64,000 nucleotides of DNA, taken from the NCBI RefSeq assembly GCF_014652835.1, contig NZ_BMZO01000007.1, positions 202,975 to 266,974 of the forward strand. Direction: 5' to 3'. This document shows positions 8,098 to 18,282 of the stretch, in pieces. This stretch comes from Limoniibacter endophyticus. GTDB taxonomy: Bacteria > Pseudomonadota > Alphaproteobacteria > Rhizobiales > Rhizobiaceae. Below the pieces are notes generated by a model. The model had not been told where the DNA came from and did not search any database. It saw only the letters and a program-made list of their open reading frames with translations. Positions within the stretch are counted from its first letter, which is position 1. Every line of letters starts with the position of its first letter. The position numbers and the translations under genes are program-made.

Positions 8098-9051
8098 TCA
8101 AAGCAATTTTTCAAGTTCGGCGATGCGATCGTTGACCAACCAACCATAGTAATTCTCCTCGGGCAATCGCGGCGCTTCGCCTCGCTCTTTGCGCTCCTGA
8201 TTTTCGTGAGCAAGCGCGCGTGCTCTCGCCTCCGGATTGCCCACATTGTAAAGCGTCGACGTGATGCCGGGATTCTTTGATATATCGAAACCAGCAATCG
8301 CCTTGTAAGCATCAATCGACTTGCGCAGGACCGCAGCCACATAGGGCAAGGTTCGATCCGGATCCATGATTGTTTCATAGACCTTTTGTGGCTCTCGGTA
8401 ATCAAGTTTCGGGTACCCCGATATGGCGCTTACCATATCGCTCATCTGCAGCGCCGTCAGAGGGTTCATCTGTCCGAGGCCAAAGGTCTGCCCGGCATAA
8501 AGCGGTTGGAAGAACGTCGCGCTGAAGCGGTCGTTGGGAAATTTTTTGCCGTCCACGGACTTTCCCTTGAAGGCGCTGTTCCACACCTGCTCACGGCAGG
8601 TCCAAAGATCATAAGAATCTTCTTTAGGATCGCATTTCGAGAACTGAGGCCTTTGCAGGAAGGTTTCGGCACTTTCGCCGGCGTAGGAGAAATTGATTGT
8701 ATTGGTGAGATAGGCCGCGGCCTTTACATAGTACGTCTGAAGACGGTCATAGGCGTCGACATTATAGGTATGCTCCCCCACGATCGCACCAACGATGTGT
8801 ATAGGATCGATGCCGTAGGAGCGCGCTACCGATCTGACTTTCGAAACAAGCTCCTTGTCCTTTTCAAACAGCCGGTATGCCTTGCGATACTTCGCCTCGA
8901 AACTACTGCCGCCTGCCTGAGTGCGTCGTGTGGACGCTCCTGGCACGTGGGGTTGTTTCTCGAAACGATTGCCTTCTGGCACGACCGTCACCGCCATTGC
9001 GGTGGAGGTGAGTGCGGTAAGCATAAAAACTGCAAGAATGGCACGCCTCAT
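8098..9051 (-). CDS. DUF1402 family secreted protein
   Basis: This 317-residue protein matches the rhizobial DUF1402 family. It starts with a signal peptide, MRRAILAVFMLTALTSTAMA, and should be exported. Distinctive parts are the YGIDPIHIVGAIVGEHTYNVDAYDRLQTYYVKA region and the FGLGQMNPLTALQMSDMVS region. Together with YVAAVLRKSIDAY and the TLYNVGNPEARARA stretch, they recall the lysozyme-like fold of lytic transglycosylases (a glutamate in GEHTYN followed by GLGQM). That fold link is my inference; the family has no settled function. The ATG at 9051 is chosen because it begins the signal peptide. The gene is downstream of hslU on the same strand, separated by a large hairpin. Confidence 0.82.
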   Translation of the reverse strand: MRRAILAVFMLTALTSTAMAVTVVPEGNRFEKQPHVPGASTRRTQAGGSSFEAKYRKAYRLFEKDKELVSKVRSVARSYGIDPIHIVGAIVGEHTYNVDAYDRLQTYYVKAAAYLTNTINFSYAGESAETFLQRPQFSKCDPKEDSYDLWTCREQVWNSAFKGKSVDGKKFPNDRFSATFFQPLYAGQTFGLGQMNPLTALQMSDMVSAISGYPKLDYREPQKVYETIMDPDRTLPYVAAVLRKSIDAYKAIAGFDISKNPGITSTLYNVGNPEARARALAHENQERKERGEAPRLPEENYYGWLVNDRIAELEKLL

Positions 9052-9174
9052 GTCGTTGTCCCGTTCGGCAAAAAGAAAGTCCGGAAGCGGCTTCTTTTTG
9101 CTGATGGTTAACGAAAAGAAAAGCAAAAACGATAATGAAGCGCGGAAAACCATCTCGATAGGCCAGGGAGATGG

Positions 9175-9222
9175 CCAGTAGGGTGCGGAAATCACGACAT
9201 CCGCACCAAATCTATCTACTGG
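9175..9222 (-). other. Two-part stem-loop after hslU
   Basis: An outer 7-base stem, CCAGTAG (9175-9181) with CTACTGG (9216-9222), encloses an 8-base bulge. Inside is a perfect inner 8-base stem, GGTGCGGA (9182-9189) with TCCGCACC (9200-9207), with a 10-base loop. It begins 3 bases past the hslU stop. There is no U-tract, so it is not a standard intrinsic terminator. It may protect the 3' end of the hslVU message or attenuate read-through into the DUF1402 gene. Confidence 0.6.
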
Positions 9223-9224
9223 GA

Positions 9225-10535
9225 TTAGAGAACAAACCGTGACAGATCGGTGTTCTGCGCAAGATCGCCGACATTGGTTTGCACATAATCCGCATCGATG
9301 GTCACGGTGGAACCTGAACGGTCTGGTGCGTTGAAAGACACATCATCCAGAACACGTTCCATCACTGTCTGCAGGCGCCGAGCACCAATGTTCTCAACGG
9401 TGCTGTTCAGATCGACCGCGATGGATGCCAGGCGATCGATCGCATCATCGGTGAATTCAAGCTCGACACCCTCTGTCCGCAGGAGCGCTATATACTGCTT
9501 GATAAGGCAAGCCTCCGTTTCAGTGAGGATTCGACGAAAATCGTCCTTGTCCAACGCACGCAATTCGACGCGGATCGGAAGGCGCCCTTGCAATTCGGGC
9601 AGTAGGTCGGAGGGCTTGGCGACGTGGAATGCGCCCGATGCAACAAAGAGAATATGGTCCGTCTTTACCGGTCCGTATTTGGTTGCCACCGTAGTTCCTT
9701 CAACCAGTGGAAGGAGATCACGCTGCACTCCTTCGCGCGATACGCCGGCACCACCAATGCCCTCACGTGTAGCAATCTTGTCAATTTCGTCCAGAAAGAC
9801 GATGCCGTCATTTTCCGTCAGGCGAAGGGCCCGCTGCACCATTTCTTCCTGGTCTAGCAGCTTGTCTGACTCGTCGTTGATCAGCAACTGGTATGACTCG
9901 CGTACGGTGGTCTTGCGCATCTTCGTGCGCTGACCGCCCATCGCCTTGGAAAGCATGTCATTAATATTCAGTACGCCAATGTTTGCGCCCGGCATACCCG
10001 GAATTTCGAAGCCGCCTGGGGCACTGCCGGTGTCAGCCAGCTCGATCTCGATTTCCTTGTCGTCCAGTTCATTGTCACGCAGCTTCTTGCGAAAGCTGTC
10101 ACGGGTCGCAGGACTGGCCGTCTTGCCAACGAGAGCTTCGAGAACACGTTCTTCAGCGTTCAGATGGGCGCGGGCCTTCACGTCTTCGCGCATCTTTTCC
10201 CGCACCAGTCCGATGGCCACCTCGACCAGATCGCGAATGATCTGCTCGACGTCGCGACCAACATAGCCTACTTCGGTGAACTTCGTTGCTTCGACCTTGA
10301 TGAAGGGAGCGCCAGCGAGTTTCGCAAGCCGCCGCGAAATTTCGGTCTTGCCGACACCTGTCGGACCGATCATCAAAATGTTCTTAGGCATGACTTCCTC
10401 GCGCATGCCGTCTTCTAGTTGCTGGCGCCGCCAACGGTTACGCAGTGCAATAGCGACGGCACGCTTCGCTTCCTTTTGGCCGATAATGTAGCGATCCAGT
10501 TCAGAAACGATTTCGCGTGGAGAGAAAGTTGTCAT
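9225..10535 (-). CDS. hslU: ATP-dependent protease ATPase subunit HslU
   Basis: HslU is the AAA+ unfoldase of the HslUV (ClpYQ) protease. It feeds substrates into the HslV chamber during heat and misfolding stress. The 436-residue protein starts with the family block [20 protein letters not shown]. It has Walker [10 protein letters not shown] (near residue 60), a pore loop in GYVGRDVEQ, Walker B in IVFLDEIDK, and a C-terminal tail ending DLSRFVL. The HslU C-terminal tail docks into HslV. It is the third gene of hslV-DUF2585-hslU, 61 bases after the DUF2585 gene. Confidence 0.96.
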   Translation of the reverse strand: MTTFSPREIVSELDRYIIGQKEAKRAVAIALRNRWRRQQLEDGMREEVMPKNILMIGPTGVGKTEISRRLAKLAGAPFIKVEATKFTEVGYVGRDVEQIIRDLVEVAIGLVREKMREDVKARAHLNAEERVLEALVGKTASPATRDSFRKKLRDNELDDKEIEIELADTGSAPGGFEIPGMPGANIGVLNINDMLSKAMGGQRTKMRKTTVRESYQLLINDESDKLLDQEEMVQRALRLTENDGIVFLDEIDKIATREGIGGAGVSREGVQRDLLPLVEGTTVATKYGPVKTDHILFVASGAFHVAKPSDLLPELQGRLPIRVELRALDKDDFRRILTETEACLIKQYIALLRTEGVELEFTDDAIDRLASIAVDLNSTVENIGARRLQTVMERVLDDVSFNAPDRSGSTVTIDADYVQTNVGDLAQNTDLSRFVL

Positions 10536-10596
10536 CGAAAGTCCTCGAATTATCTGTTGCCGTCTAGATAGGAAGCGAAGCGGCGCGCCTCAACTT

Positions 10597-11184
10597 CTAT
10601 CCCATTTGCCACTGCTTGATGCCGTCGAGCGGGTAGAGCAGCATGATGATGTTGAGCGTGAGATTGTCGCGAATGACGACACCAGCAAGCAGCTCGAACG
10701 CTATTGCGATCGCGAAGGTCGCCTTCGCCGGAAGTTTGGCTGCGGCCACAAAGCCCAGCCCCGCGAAAATCGTATCGCTGACGGAATTGACGATGGAATC
10801 GCCGCGATAGTCGAGTGAGGCCGTTCCCTCGCGGTAGCGGTCGATCACCATGTCGGTGTTCTCGACCAGTTCCCAGCTTACTTCTATTCCGATCGCTAGT
10901 GCCAAGCGCATCCCTATAGGCATACGTGGCGCGAGCCATGCAAGCAAAGCGTAGAAGATGAAGCCGTGAATTACATGAGAGAGCGTGTACCAGTCGCTAA
11001 TATGCTGCGAATTTTCGGAGCTTTGAACGATCCCGTGCCACAGCTTTATGGTTCCGCAGCTACAAATCGGTACGCGTCCCATCAGGTACAGGGCCGCTGC
11101 TTGGAGGATTGCGAGGATCAGTACGATCCCTGCCCCGGCCACCCACTTACTCCGATGCGGCTCAACCTGTGCGATCAAACTCAT
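10597..11184 (-). CDS. UPF0314/DUF2585 integral membrane protein
   Basis: This 195-residue membrane protein of unknown function matches the DUF2585 family of rhizobia and relatives. Hydrophobic segments include residues about 14-36 (VAGAGIVLILAILQAAALYL), a pair near 72-100, and one near 150-172. Conserved polar parts are CSCGTIKLWHG, HISDWYTLSHVIHGF, and the loop with ELVENTDMVIDRYR and DYRGDSIVNS. These parts suggest a buried catalytic or metal site, but that is inference. It sits between hslV and hslU, 15 bases after hslV, so it shares the heat-stress protease transcript. Confidence 0.85.
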   Translation of the reverse strand: MSLIAQVEPHRSKWVAGAGIVLILAILQAAALYLMGRVPICSCGTIKLWHGIVQSSENSQHISDWYTLSHVIHGFIFYALLAWLAPRMPIGMRLALAIGIEVSWELVENTDMVIDRYREGTASLDYRGDSIVNSVSDTIFAGLGFVAAAKLPAKATFAIAIAFELLAGVVIRDNLTLNIIMLLYPLDGIKQWQMG

Positions 11185-11199
11185 ATTCCAAACGTGAAT

Positions 11200-11748
11200 T
11201 TAGGCCGCGTCCAACGTCTCGATGGTGAAATTGGCGTTCGTATAGACGCAGATCTGGTTCGCGATCTCCATCGCTTTTCGTGCGATTTCCTCGGCGTTCC
11301 TGTCGGTGTCGATCAAAGCGCGAGCTGCCGAAAGAGCGTAATTGCCTCCCGATCCAATAGCCATGACTCCGTCTTCCGGCTCAAGAACATCGCCATTGCC
11401 GGTCAAGGCAAGGGTCACATTCTTGTCCGCTACAAGCATCATGGCTTCGAGGCGACGCAGGTACCGGTCCGTGCGCCAATCCTTCGCCAGTTCGACGCTC
11501 GCACGCATCAACTGATCGGGATACTGTTCAAGCTTTGCTTCAAGACGCTCGAGCAGCGTGAAAGCGTCAGCAGTAGCGCCTGCAAAGCCTGCGATAACGT
11601 TTCCCTTGCCAATCCGACGCACCTTGCGCGCGTTCCCTTTCATGATGGTCGGGCCAAGACTGACTTGACCGTCACCGGCAATCACCACCTTGCCGCCTTT
11701 GCGGACGGTGACGATCGTGGTTGCATGCATTGAAAGTTTGTCGCTCAT
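11200..11748 (-). CDS. hslV: ATP-dependent protease proteolytic subunit HslV
   Basis: HslV forms the double-hexamer peptidase chamber of HslUV, an N-terminal threonine hydrolase related to proteasome beta subunits. The 182-residue precursor carries a 9-residue leader, and the mature chain should begin at threonine 10 in TTIVTVRKG. The [20 protein letters not shown] block and the [14 protein letters not shown] segment are typical. It is the first gene of the minus-strand operon, with a divergent promoter region shared with hisB. A heat-shock promoter is expected for this operon, but I could not recognise a convincing one. Confidence 0.96.
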   Translation of the reverse strand: MSDKLSMHATTIVTVRKGGKVVIAGDGQVSLGPTIMKGNARKVRRIGKGNVIAGFAGATADAFTLLERLEAKLEQYPDQLMRASVELAKDWRTDRYLRRLEAMMLVADKNVTLALTGNGDVLEPEDGVMAIGSGGNYALSAARALIDTDRNAEEIARKAMEIANQICVYTNANFTIETLDAA

Positions 11749-11951
11749 TCGATGGCTCCATGAAACGCTCAGACGCGGATAGTATCTCGGTGCCGACTAT
11801 GTAGGCGCACTAAACTTAAATGCAAACGAGTCATGAACCGGCAAAGACTGGTATTGCAACGAAGAGCTTGATAAAAGCCGTGCTGAACGCAGGGCCACCT
11901 CCTTGCGACGAGAACCTGCACTTCAGTGGCGTGATAGCAAGGACGACGAGA

Positions 11952-12560
11952 ATGGCGCAAAGCTCCGAAAGATCGGCAGAGGTAAACCGGAAGACCAACG
12001 AGACCCAAGTCGAGCTGAGACTGGATGTCGATGGTACCGGTGTGTTCGATGTTTCGACCGGCGTAGGCTTTTTCGATCATATGCTGGAGCAGCTTTCTCG
12101 CCATTCGCTGATAGACATGACCATCAAGACCAGTGGCGATCTCCATATAGACGACCATCACACTGTTGAAGATACTGGCATTGCACTAGGGCAGGCATTA
12201 AATAAGGCTCTGGGCGATCGCAAGGGCATCACGCGCTACGGCTCGATGGATCTCGCGATGGACGAAACCTTGACCTCTGCCGCGATCGACGTTTCGGGAC
12301 GCCCTTTTCTCGTCTGGAACGTAGCTTTCTCGGCGTCGAAGGTGGGCAGCTTTGACACGGAGCTCGTGCGTGAGTTCTTCCAGGCTTTTGCGCAGAATGC
12401 TGGCATCACGCTGCATGTGAACCTGCGCTATGGCACCAACAACCACCACATTGCGGAAACCTGCTTCAAGGCAGTAGCACGCGCCCTACGCAAAGCGGTC
12501 GAAGTGGATCAACGTCAAAAGGATGTGATCCCTTCCACGAAGGGAACCCTGAAGGGATAA
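11952..12560 (+). CDS. hisB: Imidazoleglycerol-phosphate dehydratase
   Basis: HisB removes water from imidazole glycerol phosphate to form imidazole acetol phosphate in histidine synthesis. The 202-residue product has the manganese-binding repeats [44 protein letters not shown] and [12 protein letters not shown]. It is the monofunctional form, without the phosphatase domain seen in enterobacteria. The ATG at 11952 is chosen because AAGGA precedes it by about 9 bases and the protein then has normal length. An earlier in-frame ATG at 11820 would add 44 unrelated residues. It is the first gene of hisB-DUF2628-hisHAFE-coaA. Confidence 0.94.
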   Translation: MAQSSERSAEVNRKTNETQVELRLDVDGTGVFDVSTGVGFFDHMLEQLSRHSLIDMTIKTSGDLHIDDHHTVEDTGIALGQALNKALGDRKGITRYGSMDLAMDETLTSAAIDVSGRPFLVWNVAFSASKVGSFDTELVREFFQAFAQNAGITLHVNLRYGTNNHHIAETCFKAVARALRKAVEVDQRQKDVIPSTKGTLKG

Positions 12561-12564
12561 AAGC

Positions 12565-12990
12565 GTGGCGCGATACGTTGTTCTCGAGCGCAAGGGACCT
12601 ACGGATGCCATTTTCGTCAAAGATGGCTTCAAGTTGTTGGCCTTTCTGCTTCCGGTGCTCTGGTTTCTGATGCATCGGATGTGGTGGGAAGCGCTCTTTG
12701 CCCTCTTTGCGCCGCTTGTTGTTTCGGTCGCTGCGAACTGGCTGGGCCTAGGGCCGGTGTCGGGCTTATTCCTTCTACTGGTGCAATTCGCGATCGGCTT
12801 GGAGGCGCAGAACTTGCTCGTGGGAAAATATTTGCGCAAAGGCTTCGTCCAGAGCGTCGCAATTGTCGCTCCCTCGATAGAGATAGCCGAGATTCGCTAT
12901 TTCCATGTCGCGAGCTTGTCGCGGGACAAGCCGGCGGATGCGGGTCACCGACGCAGCCCGCTCGTTCCTTCCATCGGCCTTTTCACCTAG
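12565..12990 (+). CDS. DUF2628 family membrane protein
   Basis: This small protein of 141 residues matches DUF2628. It opens with a short polar N-terminus (ARYVVLERKG, then AIFVKDGFKLLAFLLPVLWFL). Three or four membrane segments follow around residues 22-40, 43-60 and 65-82. The GTG start is 4 bases after the hisB stop. Its place between hisB and hisH is common in rhizobia, yet no histidine-synthesis step needs it, so its role is unknown. The C-terminal 40 residues are polar and probably cytoplasmic. Confidence 0.82.
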   Translation: MARYVVLERKGPTDAIFVKDGFKLLAFLLPVLWFLMHRMWWEALFALFAPLVVSVAANWLGLGPVSGLFLLLVQFAIGLEAQNLLVGKYLRKGFVQSVAIVAPSIEIAEIRYFHVASLSRDKPADAGHRRSPLVPSIGLFT

Positions 12991-13011
12991 TTACCAGCGA
13001 GTTAGAGTTTC

Positions 13012-13665
13012 ATGCGCGTTGCCATTATCGACTATGGGTCGGGAAATCTTCGGTCTGCCACAAAAGCTTTCGAGCGCGCCGCACGCGAGAGCGGAATCGA
13101 TGCAACTATTGATTTGACGAGCGATGCAGAAGTCGTTCGCACGGCTGATCGGGTCGTGCTGCCGGGTGTTGGCGCTTTCGCTGACTGCAAAGCGGGTCTG
13201 GACGCGGTCGTCGGCATGCGCGAAGCAATTTATGAGGCCGCGATCGAACGTGGCCGTCCTTTTCTGGGAATTTGCGTCGGGATGCAGCTCATGGCGTCGC
13301 GCGGATTGGAAAAGACGATAACCGAAGGTTTTGGCTGGATCGCGGGCGATGTGCAGGAAATGTCTCCAGCCGATCCGACCCTCAAGATTCCCCAAATCGG
13401 CTGGAACACCATCGAGCTCGGAACAAAAATCCACCCGCTATTTGAAGATATTCCAACAGGCGCGGACGGGCTTCACGCCTATTTCGTTCATTCCTATCAC
13501 TTGGCAGCCAGAAACGCGGATCAGATAATCGCCACGACAAATTATGGCGGCACAGTAACGGCTGCTGTTGCCCGTGGTAATCTGGCTGGAACGCAGTTCC
13601 ATCCAGAAAAGAGCCAGCATCTCGGGCTTGCGCTACTGACAAATTTCTTGAGGTGGAAGCCATGA
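13012..13665 (+). CDS. hisH: Imidazole glycerol phosphate synthase, glutaminase subunit
   Basis: HisH hydrolyses glutamine and channels ammonia to HisF, which makes imidazole glycerol phosphate and AICAR. The 217-residue class I glutamine amidotransferase has its nucleophile in GICVGMQ (cysteine 88). Histidine 197 and glutamate 199 in FHPEKSQ complete the triad. The N-terminal [12 protein letters not shown] block is typical. The stop overlaps the hisA start as ATGA. Confidence 0.95.
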   Translation: MRVAIIDYGSGNLRSATKAFERAARESGIDATIDLTSDAEVVRTADRVVLPGVGAFADCKAGLDAVVGMREAIYEAAIERGRPFLGICVGMQLMASRGLEKTITEGFGWIAGDVQEMSPADPTLKIPQIGWNTIELGTKIHPLFEDIPTGADGLHAYFVHSYHLAARNADQIIATTNYGGTVTAAVARGNLAGTQFHPEKSQHLGLALLTNFLRWKP

Positions 13666-14402
13666 TCCTTTTTCCAGCAATCGATCTCAAGGACGGGCAG
13701 TGCGTCCGTTTGAAACTCGGCGATATGAATCAGGCGACCGTCTATAATGCTAATCCTGCAGATCAGGCGCTCGCATTCGAGAAGCAAGGCTTCGAATGGT
13801 TGCACGTCGTCGATCTCAATGGTGCTTTTGCGGGCAGCTCGGTGAATGGTGGAGCTGTCGATGCCATCCTCAGCGCGACGAAAAACCCGGTTCAGCTTGG
13901 AGGCGGGATACGCTCCATCGCCCATATTGAATCATGGCTCGACAAGGGGCTTCATCGCGTCATCCTTGGAACTGTTGCTCTGCGCGATCCTGATCTCGTG
14001 AGGGAGGCGTGTCGGCTCTTTCCCGGGCAAGTCGCCGTGGGTATCGATGCGAGAGGTGGCTACGTGGCGGTGGAAGGATGGGCGGAAACGTCCGATCTTT
14101 CCGTGCGCGAAATGGCATCGCGTTTCGAAGGAGCCGGCGTTGCTGCGATTATCTACACCGATATCGACCGCGATGGCGTCTTAAAAGGCGTGAATTGGGA
14201 TGCGACTCTCGATCTGGCGCGCAGCACCTCCATTCCGGTCATTGCGTCAGGCGGTCTTGCATCGATTGAGGACATTGAGCGCATGGTAGAACCGGATGCC
14301 GCGATTCTGGAAGGCGCGATTTCCGGCCGGGCACTCTATGATGGTCGCATCGATCCTGCTGAAGCCTTGGCATTACTCAGCTCTGCAAAGGTGTCGTCAT
14401 GA
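13662..14402 (+). CDS. hisA: Phosphoribosyl-formimino-AICAR-phosphate isomerase
   Basis: HisA isomerises ProFAR to PRFAR, the substrate of HisF. The 246-residue TIM barrel starts with [17 protein letters not shown], with the catalytic aspartate in AIDLK. The second acid lies in the [12 protein letters not shown] half-barrel motif, and phosphate-binding glycines lie in LGGGIRS and ASGGLAS. The ATG at 13662 overlaps the hisH stop. An in-frame start three codons earlier is less likely. The stop overlaps hisF by four bases. Confidence 0.95.
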   Translation: MILFPAIDLKDGQCVRLKLGDMNQATVYNANPADQALAFEKQGFEWLHVVDLNGAFAGSSVNGGAVDAILSATKNPVQLGGGIRSIAHIESWLDKGLHRVILGTVALRDPDLVREACRLFPGQVAVGIDARGGYVAVEGWAETSDLSVREMASRFEGAGVAAIIYTDIDRDGVLKGVNWDATLDLARSTSIPVIASGGLASIEDIERMVEPDAAILEGAISGRALYDGRIDPAEALALLSSAKVSS

Positions 14403-15199
14403 GCCTGAAGTCCCGCATCATCCCCTGCCTCGACGTCAAGGAAGGACGCGTCGTCAAGGGCGTGAACTTCGTTGACCTGATTGACGCAGGCGATCCTGTC
14501 GAAATCGCCAAGGCTTACGATGCTGCTGGTGCGGATGAGCTTTGCTTTCTCGATATCACGGCGTCGTCGGACAATAGGGAGACGATTTTTGAGGTTGTTG
14601 CGCGTACCGCCGACCACTGCTTCATGCCGCTAACGGTTGGAGGCGGCGTGCGCGAGATAGGTGATATTCGCAAGCTTCTCCTTTCGGGTGCAGACAAGGT
14701 TTCGATCAATACGGCCGCAGTGAAAGATCCGGCTTTTGTTGCGCGCGCAGCGGACAAGTTCGGCAATCAATGTATCGTCGTGGCAATTGATGCCAAACGC
14801 GTGTCGCAAACTGGTGAAGAATCGCGTTGGGAAATATTCACCCATGGCGGACGCAATGCCACAGGGATTGACGCGGTCGAATTTGCGCGAAAGGTGGTAG
14901 ATCTTGGGGCTGGCGAAATTCTGCTGACGTCTATGGATCGCGACGGCACCAAAGTCGGCTACGAGCTTGAAATGACGCGTGCGATTGCGGATGCGGTGCG
15001 TGCACCCGTTATAGCGTCGGGAGGTGTTGGTAATCTGGATCATCTTGTCGACGGCGTTCTAAAGGGACATGCAAGCGCCGTTCTTGCGGCGTCGATCTTC
15101 CATTTCGGCACTTACACTGTCCAGGAAGCCAAGGAGCACATGGCGAAGGCTGGAATTGCGGTGAGACTTGATTCCATTCCAGAGGGTGGTGTTGCATGA
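14399..15199 (+). CDS. hisF: Imidazole glycerol phosphate synthase, cyclase subunit
   Basis: HisF is the TIM-barrel cyclase partner of HisH. The 266-residue protein has [18 protein letters not shown], with catalytic aspartate 12, and the second catalytic aspartate in VAIDAK. It also has the phosphate-binding VGGGVR and ASGGVGN loops. The ATGA overlaps with hisA upstream and hisE downstream imply translational coupling. Confidence 0.96.
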   Translation: MSLKSRIIPCLDVKEGRVVKGVNFVDLIDAGDPVEIAKAYDAAGADELCFLDITASSDNRETIFEVVARTADHCFMPLTVGGGVREIGDIRKLLLSGADKVSINTAAVKDPAFVARAADKFGNQCIVVAIDAKRVSQTGEESRWEIFTHGGRNATGIDAVEFARKVVDLGAGEILLTSMDRDGTKVGYELEMTRAIADAVRAPVIASGGVGNLDHLVDGVLKGHASAVLAASIFHFGTYTVQEAKEHMAKAGIAVRLDSIPEGGVA

Positions 15200-15525
15200 A
15201 CAAGACGGGATTTTCGTTGACGGACCTCGAGACGATCATTGCGGAGCGCGCCACCGCCTCTCCCGAGGAGTCCTGGACAGCTCAGCTCCTCGCGAGCGGA
15301 GTGGAACGCGCATCCAAGAAACTGGGTGAAGAGGCAGTCGAGACTGTCATTGCCGCTGTTTCCGGCAAGAAAAGTGACCTTACCAGTGAGGCCGCGGACC
15401 TCCTTTATCATCTGCTCGTGGTCTTGAAGATTGCCGATATACCGCTGCGGGCAATTTTGGAGGAGCTGGAGAAGAGAACGACGAAATCCGGCATTGCCGA
15501 GAAAGCTTCACGCAAGCAGAATTGA
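15196..15525 (+). CDS. hisE: Phosphoribosyl-ATP pyrophosphohydrolase
   Basis: HisE hydrolyses phosphoribosyl-ATP to phosphoribosyl-AMP, the second step of histidine synthesis. The 109-residue all-alpha MazG-like protein has the motif [14 protein letters not shown] and the second acidic helix [13 protein letters not shown]. It is a stand-alone HisE; the HisI step must be encoded elsewhere. It is 24 bases upstream of coaA. Confidence 0.94.
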   Translation: MNKTGFSLTDLETIIAERATASPEESWTAQLLASGVERASKKLGEEAVETVIAAVSGKKSDLTSEAADLLYHLLVVLKIADIPLRAILEELEKRTTKSGIAEKASRKQN

Positions 15526-15549
15526 TTTCTGGAGGGGGAGGAAATCGGG

Positions 15550-16512
15550 ATGAATGAGCTGGCCATGAGCGAGAAATACTCTCCCTATCGCTTTTTCACC
15601 GCCGAGATGTGGTCCGGTTTCCGTGCCGACACACCGATGACCTTGTCGGAAGAAGAGGTTCAGCGTCTTCGTTCGTTAAACGATCCTGTGGACCTTGAAG
15701 AAGTAGAGCGGATTTATCTTTCCATCTCCCGATTGCTTTCGACGCATGTCGAGTACACTAAGGAATTATTTGAAAAACGTAGCCAGTTCTTCTCCAGCGA
15801 ACTGAGAATCGGAAAAACGCCGTTTATCATCGGCATCGCAGGATCAGTTGCTGTTGGAAAATCCACAACCGCCCGTATTCTGAAAGAACTTATGACGCGT
15901 TGGCCCGCAAGCCCGAAAGTCGATCTCATCACGACGGATGGCTTTCTGTATCCCAACGAGATTCTGCGCGAAAACAATCTCATGGAGAAGAAGGGCTTCC
16001 CCGAGAGCTACGACATAGGTGCCATTCTGCGTTTTCTTTCGCGCATCAAGTCCGGTCAGGCGCGTGTAAAGGCGCCTGTCTATTCACATCTGGTCTACAA
16101 CGTGGTTCCGGACGAGTTCGTAACGATTGATCAACCGGATATCCTGATCTTCGAAGGCCTGAACGTTCTTCAAACCGGCGAGCTTCCCAAGGATGGCAAG
16201 GTCATTCCCTTCGTTTCGGACTTTTTTGATTTCTCGATCTACATCGATGCGGAAGAGCATTTGATTCATCAATGGTATATTGAACGTTTCATGCGGCTGC
16301 GCGAGACGGCCTTTCGCGATCCCCGCTCCTTCTTCAAGCGTTATGCAGAACTCAATGAATACAGCGCCCGGACCATCGCCGAGGGACTGTGGAACAATAT
16401 CAATCTGAAAAACCTGCGCGAAAACATTCTTCCGACGCGACCGCGTGCTGACCTTATCTTACGTAAAGGGGCAAATCACCGCGTTGAAGAGGTCGCATTG
16501 CGCCGATTGTAA
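15550..16512 (+). CDS. coaA: Pantothenate kinase, type I
   Basis: CoaA phosphorylates pantothenate, the first and usually regulated step of coenzyme A synthesis. The 320-residue product matches the prokaryotic type I enzyme. It has the N-terminal [15 protein letters not shown] block, a P-loop [23 protein letters not shown], and the [11 protein letters not shown] segment. It is the last gene after hisE and is closed by a strong terminator. A GGAGGGGGAGG-type ribosome site lies upstream of the ATG at 15550, and an internal ATG at 15565 is less likely. Confidence 0.94.
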   Translation: MNELAMSEKYSPYRFFTAEMWSGFRADTPMTLSEEEVQRLRSLNDPVDLEEVERIYLSISRLLSTHVEYTKELFEKRSQFFSSELRIGKTPFIIGIAGSVAVGKSTTARILKELMTRWPASPKVDLITTDGFLYPNEILRENNLMEKKGFPESYDIGAILRFLSRIKSGQARVKAPVYSHLVYNVVPDEFVTIDQPDILIFEGLNVLQTGELPKDGKVIPFVSDFFDFSIYIDAEEHLIHQWYIERFMRLRETAFRDPRSFFKRYAELNEYSARTIAEGLWNNINLKNLRENILPTRPRADLILRKGANHRVEEVALRRL

Positions 16513-16515
16513 AAT

Positions 16516-16542
16516 AAAAACCCGGCTAGGCGCCGGGTTTTT
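16516..16542. terminator. Bidirectional terminator between coaA and pckA
   Basis: An 11-base perfect stem, AAAAACCCGGC with GCCGGGTTTTT, has a 5-base loop. The A and T flanks give U-tracts on both strands. It begins 3 bases past the coaA stop and lies 21 bases past the pckA stop on the other strand. Confidence 0.93.
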
Positions 16543-16563
16543 ATGAGCTGAAGCAATGACAGG

Positions 16564-18171
16564 TTATTCTGCTGCTTCCTTAGTGCCAGGAGCCGCATTG
16601 ATGACTGCATCGTCCACGTGATCTTCGAACTTTGCAAAGTTCGCCACAAACATCGAGACTAGTTTTTCCGCCTGGCGATCGTAGGCGTTGCCATCAGACC
16701 AGGTTGAGCGCGGGTCCAGAATTTTGCCGTCGACACCGTCTACTGCAACTGGAACCTCAAACCCGAAACTCTCGTCCCTGCGCATTTCAACGCTATTGAG
16801 AGACCCATTGAGCGCCGCAGCAAGCAACGCTCGTGTCGCCTTGATCGGCATGCGCTGGCCTTCCCCATATGCACCGCCAGTCCAGCCCGTGTTTACGAGC
16901 CAGCAATCAACATTGTGCTTTGCGATTAGATCGCGCAGCAGATTCCCGTACTCCGATGGATGACGAGGCATGAAGGGGGCGCCAAAGCAGGTCGAGAACG
17001 TGGCTTCCGGTTCCGTGACGCCTTTTTCGGTGCCTGCAACTTTCGCCGTGTACCCGGACAGGAAGTGATACATGGCCTGTGCGGGCGTAAGTTTCGCAAT
17101 CGGGGGCAGCACGCCGAACGCATCTGCCGTCAACATGATGATATTCTTTGGCTGGCCAGCCTTGCCGCTTCCACTTGCATTGGCGATGAAATCCAGCGGA
17201 TAGGCGCAACGTGTATTCTCCGTCCGGCTGCCATCGTCGAAATCAGGAACACCATTTTCGTCGAGGATGACGTTTTCCAGAACCGTGCCGAAACGCCGGG
17301 TGGTACCGAAAATCATCGGCTCGGCTTCTTCCGACAGGCGGATCGTCTTGGCGTAGCAGCCACCCTCGAAATTGAAGATGCCATTATCGCTCCAGCCATG
17401 TTCGTCGTCGCCAATGAGTGTACGGGACGGGTCGGCCGAAAGCGTAGTCTTGCCCGTACCGGAAAGGCCAAAGAAGACAGCGACATTATCCTCAGCGTCA
17501 GTGTTGGCCGAACAATGCATCGGCATGACGCCCTTGGCTGGCAGCAAATAGTTCAGCGCCGTAAACACCGACTTCTTCATTTCGCCAGCATAGGAGGTGC
17601 CTGCGATGAGGACGATCATGCGAGTCAGGTCGAGAGCGATCATGGTTTCGCCACGGCTACCATGACGAACGGGATCGGCCTTGAAATCCGGCAGATCAAT
17701 GATCGTCATCTTCGGCACGAAGCTCTCCAGCGTCGTGCGATCTGGGCGGATCAGCAGATTGCGAATGAATAAGGAATGCCATGCCAGGCGCGTAATGACG
17801 CGGGTAGGCAGCTGATGATCTATATCGGCGCCGCCGATCAGATCCTGTACGAAGAGATCTTTGTCCGCGACAAAATCCTGAAAATCGGCAAGCAGGTTTT
17901 CGAACTGCTCCGGCGTGATGGATTTATTATTGTCCCACCAGATTTCGTCCTTGGTTTCAGCCGTCAGAACAACGAATTTGTCTTTGGGCGAACGGCCGGT
18001 ATGTTGGCCCGTGTCTGCAAGAAGTGCGCCATGAGCGGTAAGTCTTGCTTCACCGCGTGCAAGCGCCTGCTCGTAAAGTTGAGCGGGAAGAAAATTATAA
18101 AAGACGTCTCCCGACGTTTTAAGGTTCTGAGCTTCAATGCCGCAGTGCGGATTGCGTTTCCCGCTTTCCAT
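16564..18171 (-). CDS. pckA: Phosphoenolpyruvate carboxykinase (ATP)
   Basis: PckA converts oxaloacetate and ATP to phosphoenolpyruvate and carbon dioxide, the first step of gluconeogenesis from C4 acids. The 535-residue ATP-type enzyme has the kinase loop [11 protein letters not shown] (lysine 241) and the [23 protein letters not shown] region. It also has [13 protein letters not shown] and the [10 protein letters not shown] segment. A GGAG ribosome site precedes the ATG. It is divergent from chvI, the usual rhizobial arrangement. In rhizobia and Agrobacterium, pckA is reported to respond to the ChvG/ChvI system. The 304-base spacer holds candidate control sites. Confidence 0.96.
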   Translation of the reverse strand: MESGKRNPHCGIEAQNLKTSGDVFYNFLPAQLYEQALARGEARLTAHGALLADTGQHTGRSPKDKFVVLTAETKDEIWWDNNKSITPEQFENLLADFQDFVADKDLFVQDLIGGADIDHQLPTRVITRLAWHSLFIRNLLIRPDRTTLESFVPKMTIIDLPDFKADPVRHGSRGETMIALDLTRMIVLIAGTSYAGEMKKSVFTALNYLLPAKGVMPMHCSANTDAEDNVAVFFGLSGTGKTTLSADPSRTLIGDDEHGWSDNGIFNFEGGCYAKTIRLSEEAEPMIFGTTRRFGTVLENVILDENGVPDFDDGSRTENTRCAYPLDFIANASGSGKAGQPKNIIMLTADAFGVLPPIAKLTPAQAMYHFLSGYTAKVAGTEKGVTEPEATFSTCFGAPFMPRHPSEYGNLLRDLIAKHNVDCWLVNTGWTGGAYGEGQRMPIKATRALLAAALNGSLNSVEMRRDESFGFEVPVAVDGVDGKILDPRSTWSDGNAYDRQAEKLVSMFVANFAKFEDHVDDAVINAAPGTKEAAE

Positions 18172-18282
18172 GCTTTGTTCTCCAGACGTCCAACAGGCCG
18201 TGAAAATCGACTTTTCTCGATGCGATGGTCGGCCAAAGCAGAAAAAACGAAATATATCAATTATTTAATCGATTTAAAAAGT

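Noticed and set aside
10966..11733. A 255-residue plus-strand frame over hslV and the DUF2585 gene
   Set aside because: It lies opposite two clearly recognised genes and reads as random antisense sequence.
16960..17772. A 270-residue plus-strand frame inside pckA
   Set aside because: It is antisense to the conserved pckA core and has no family features.
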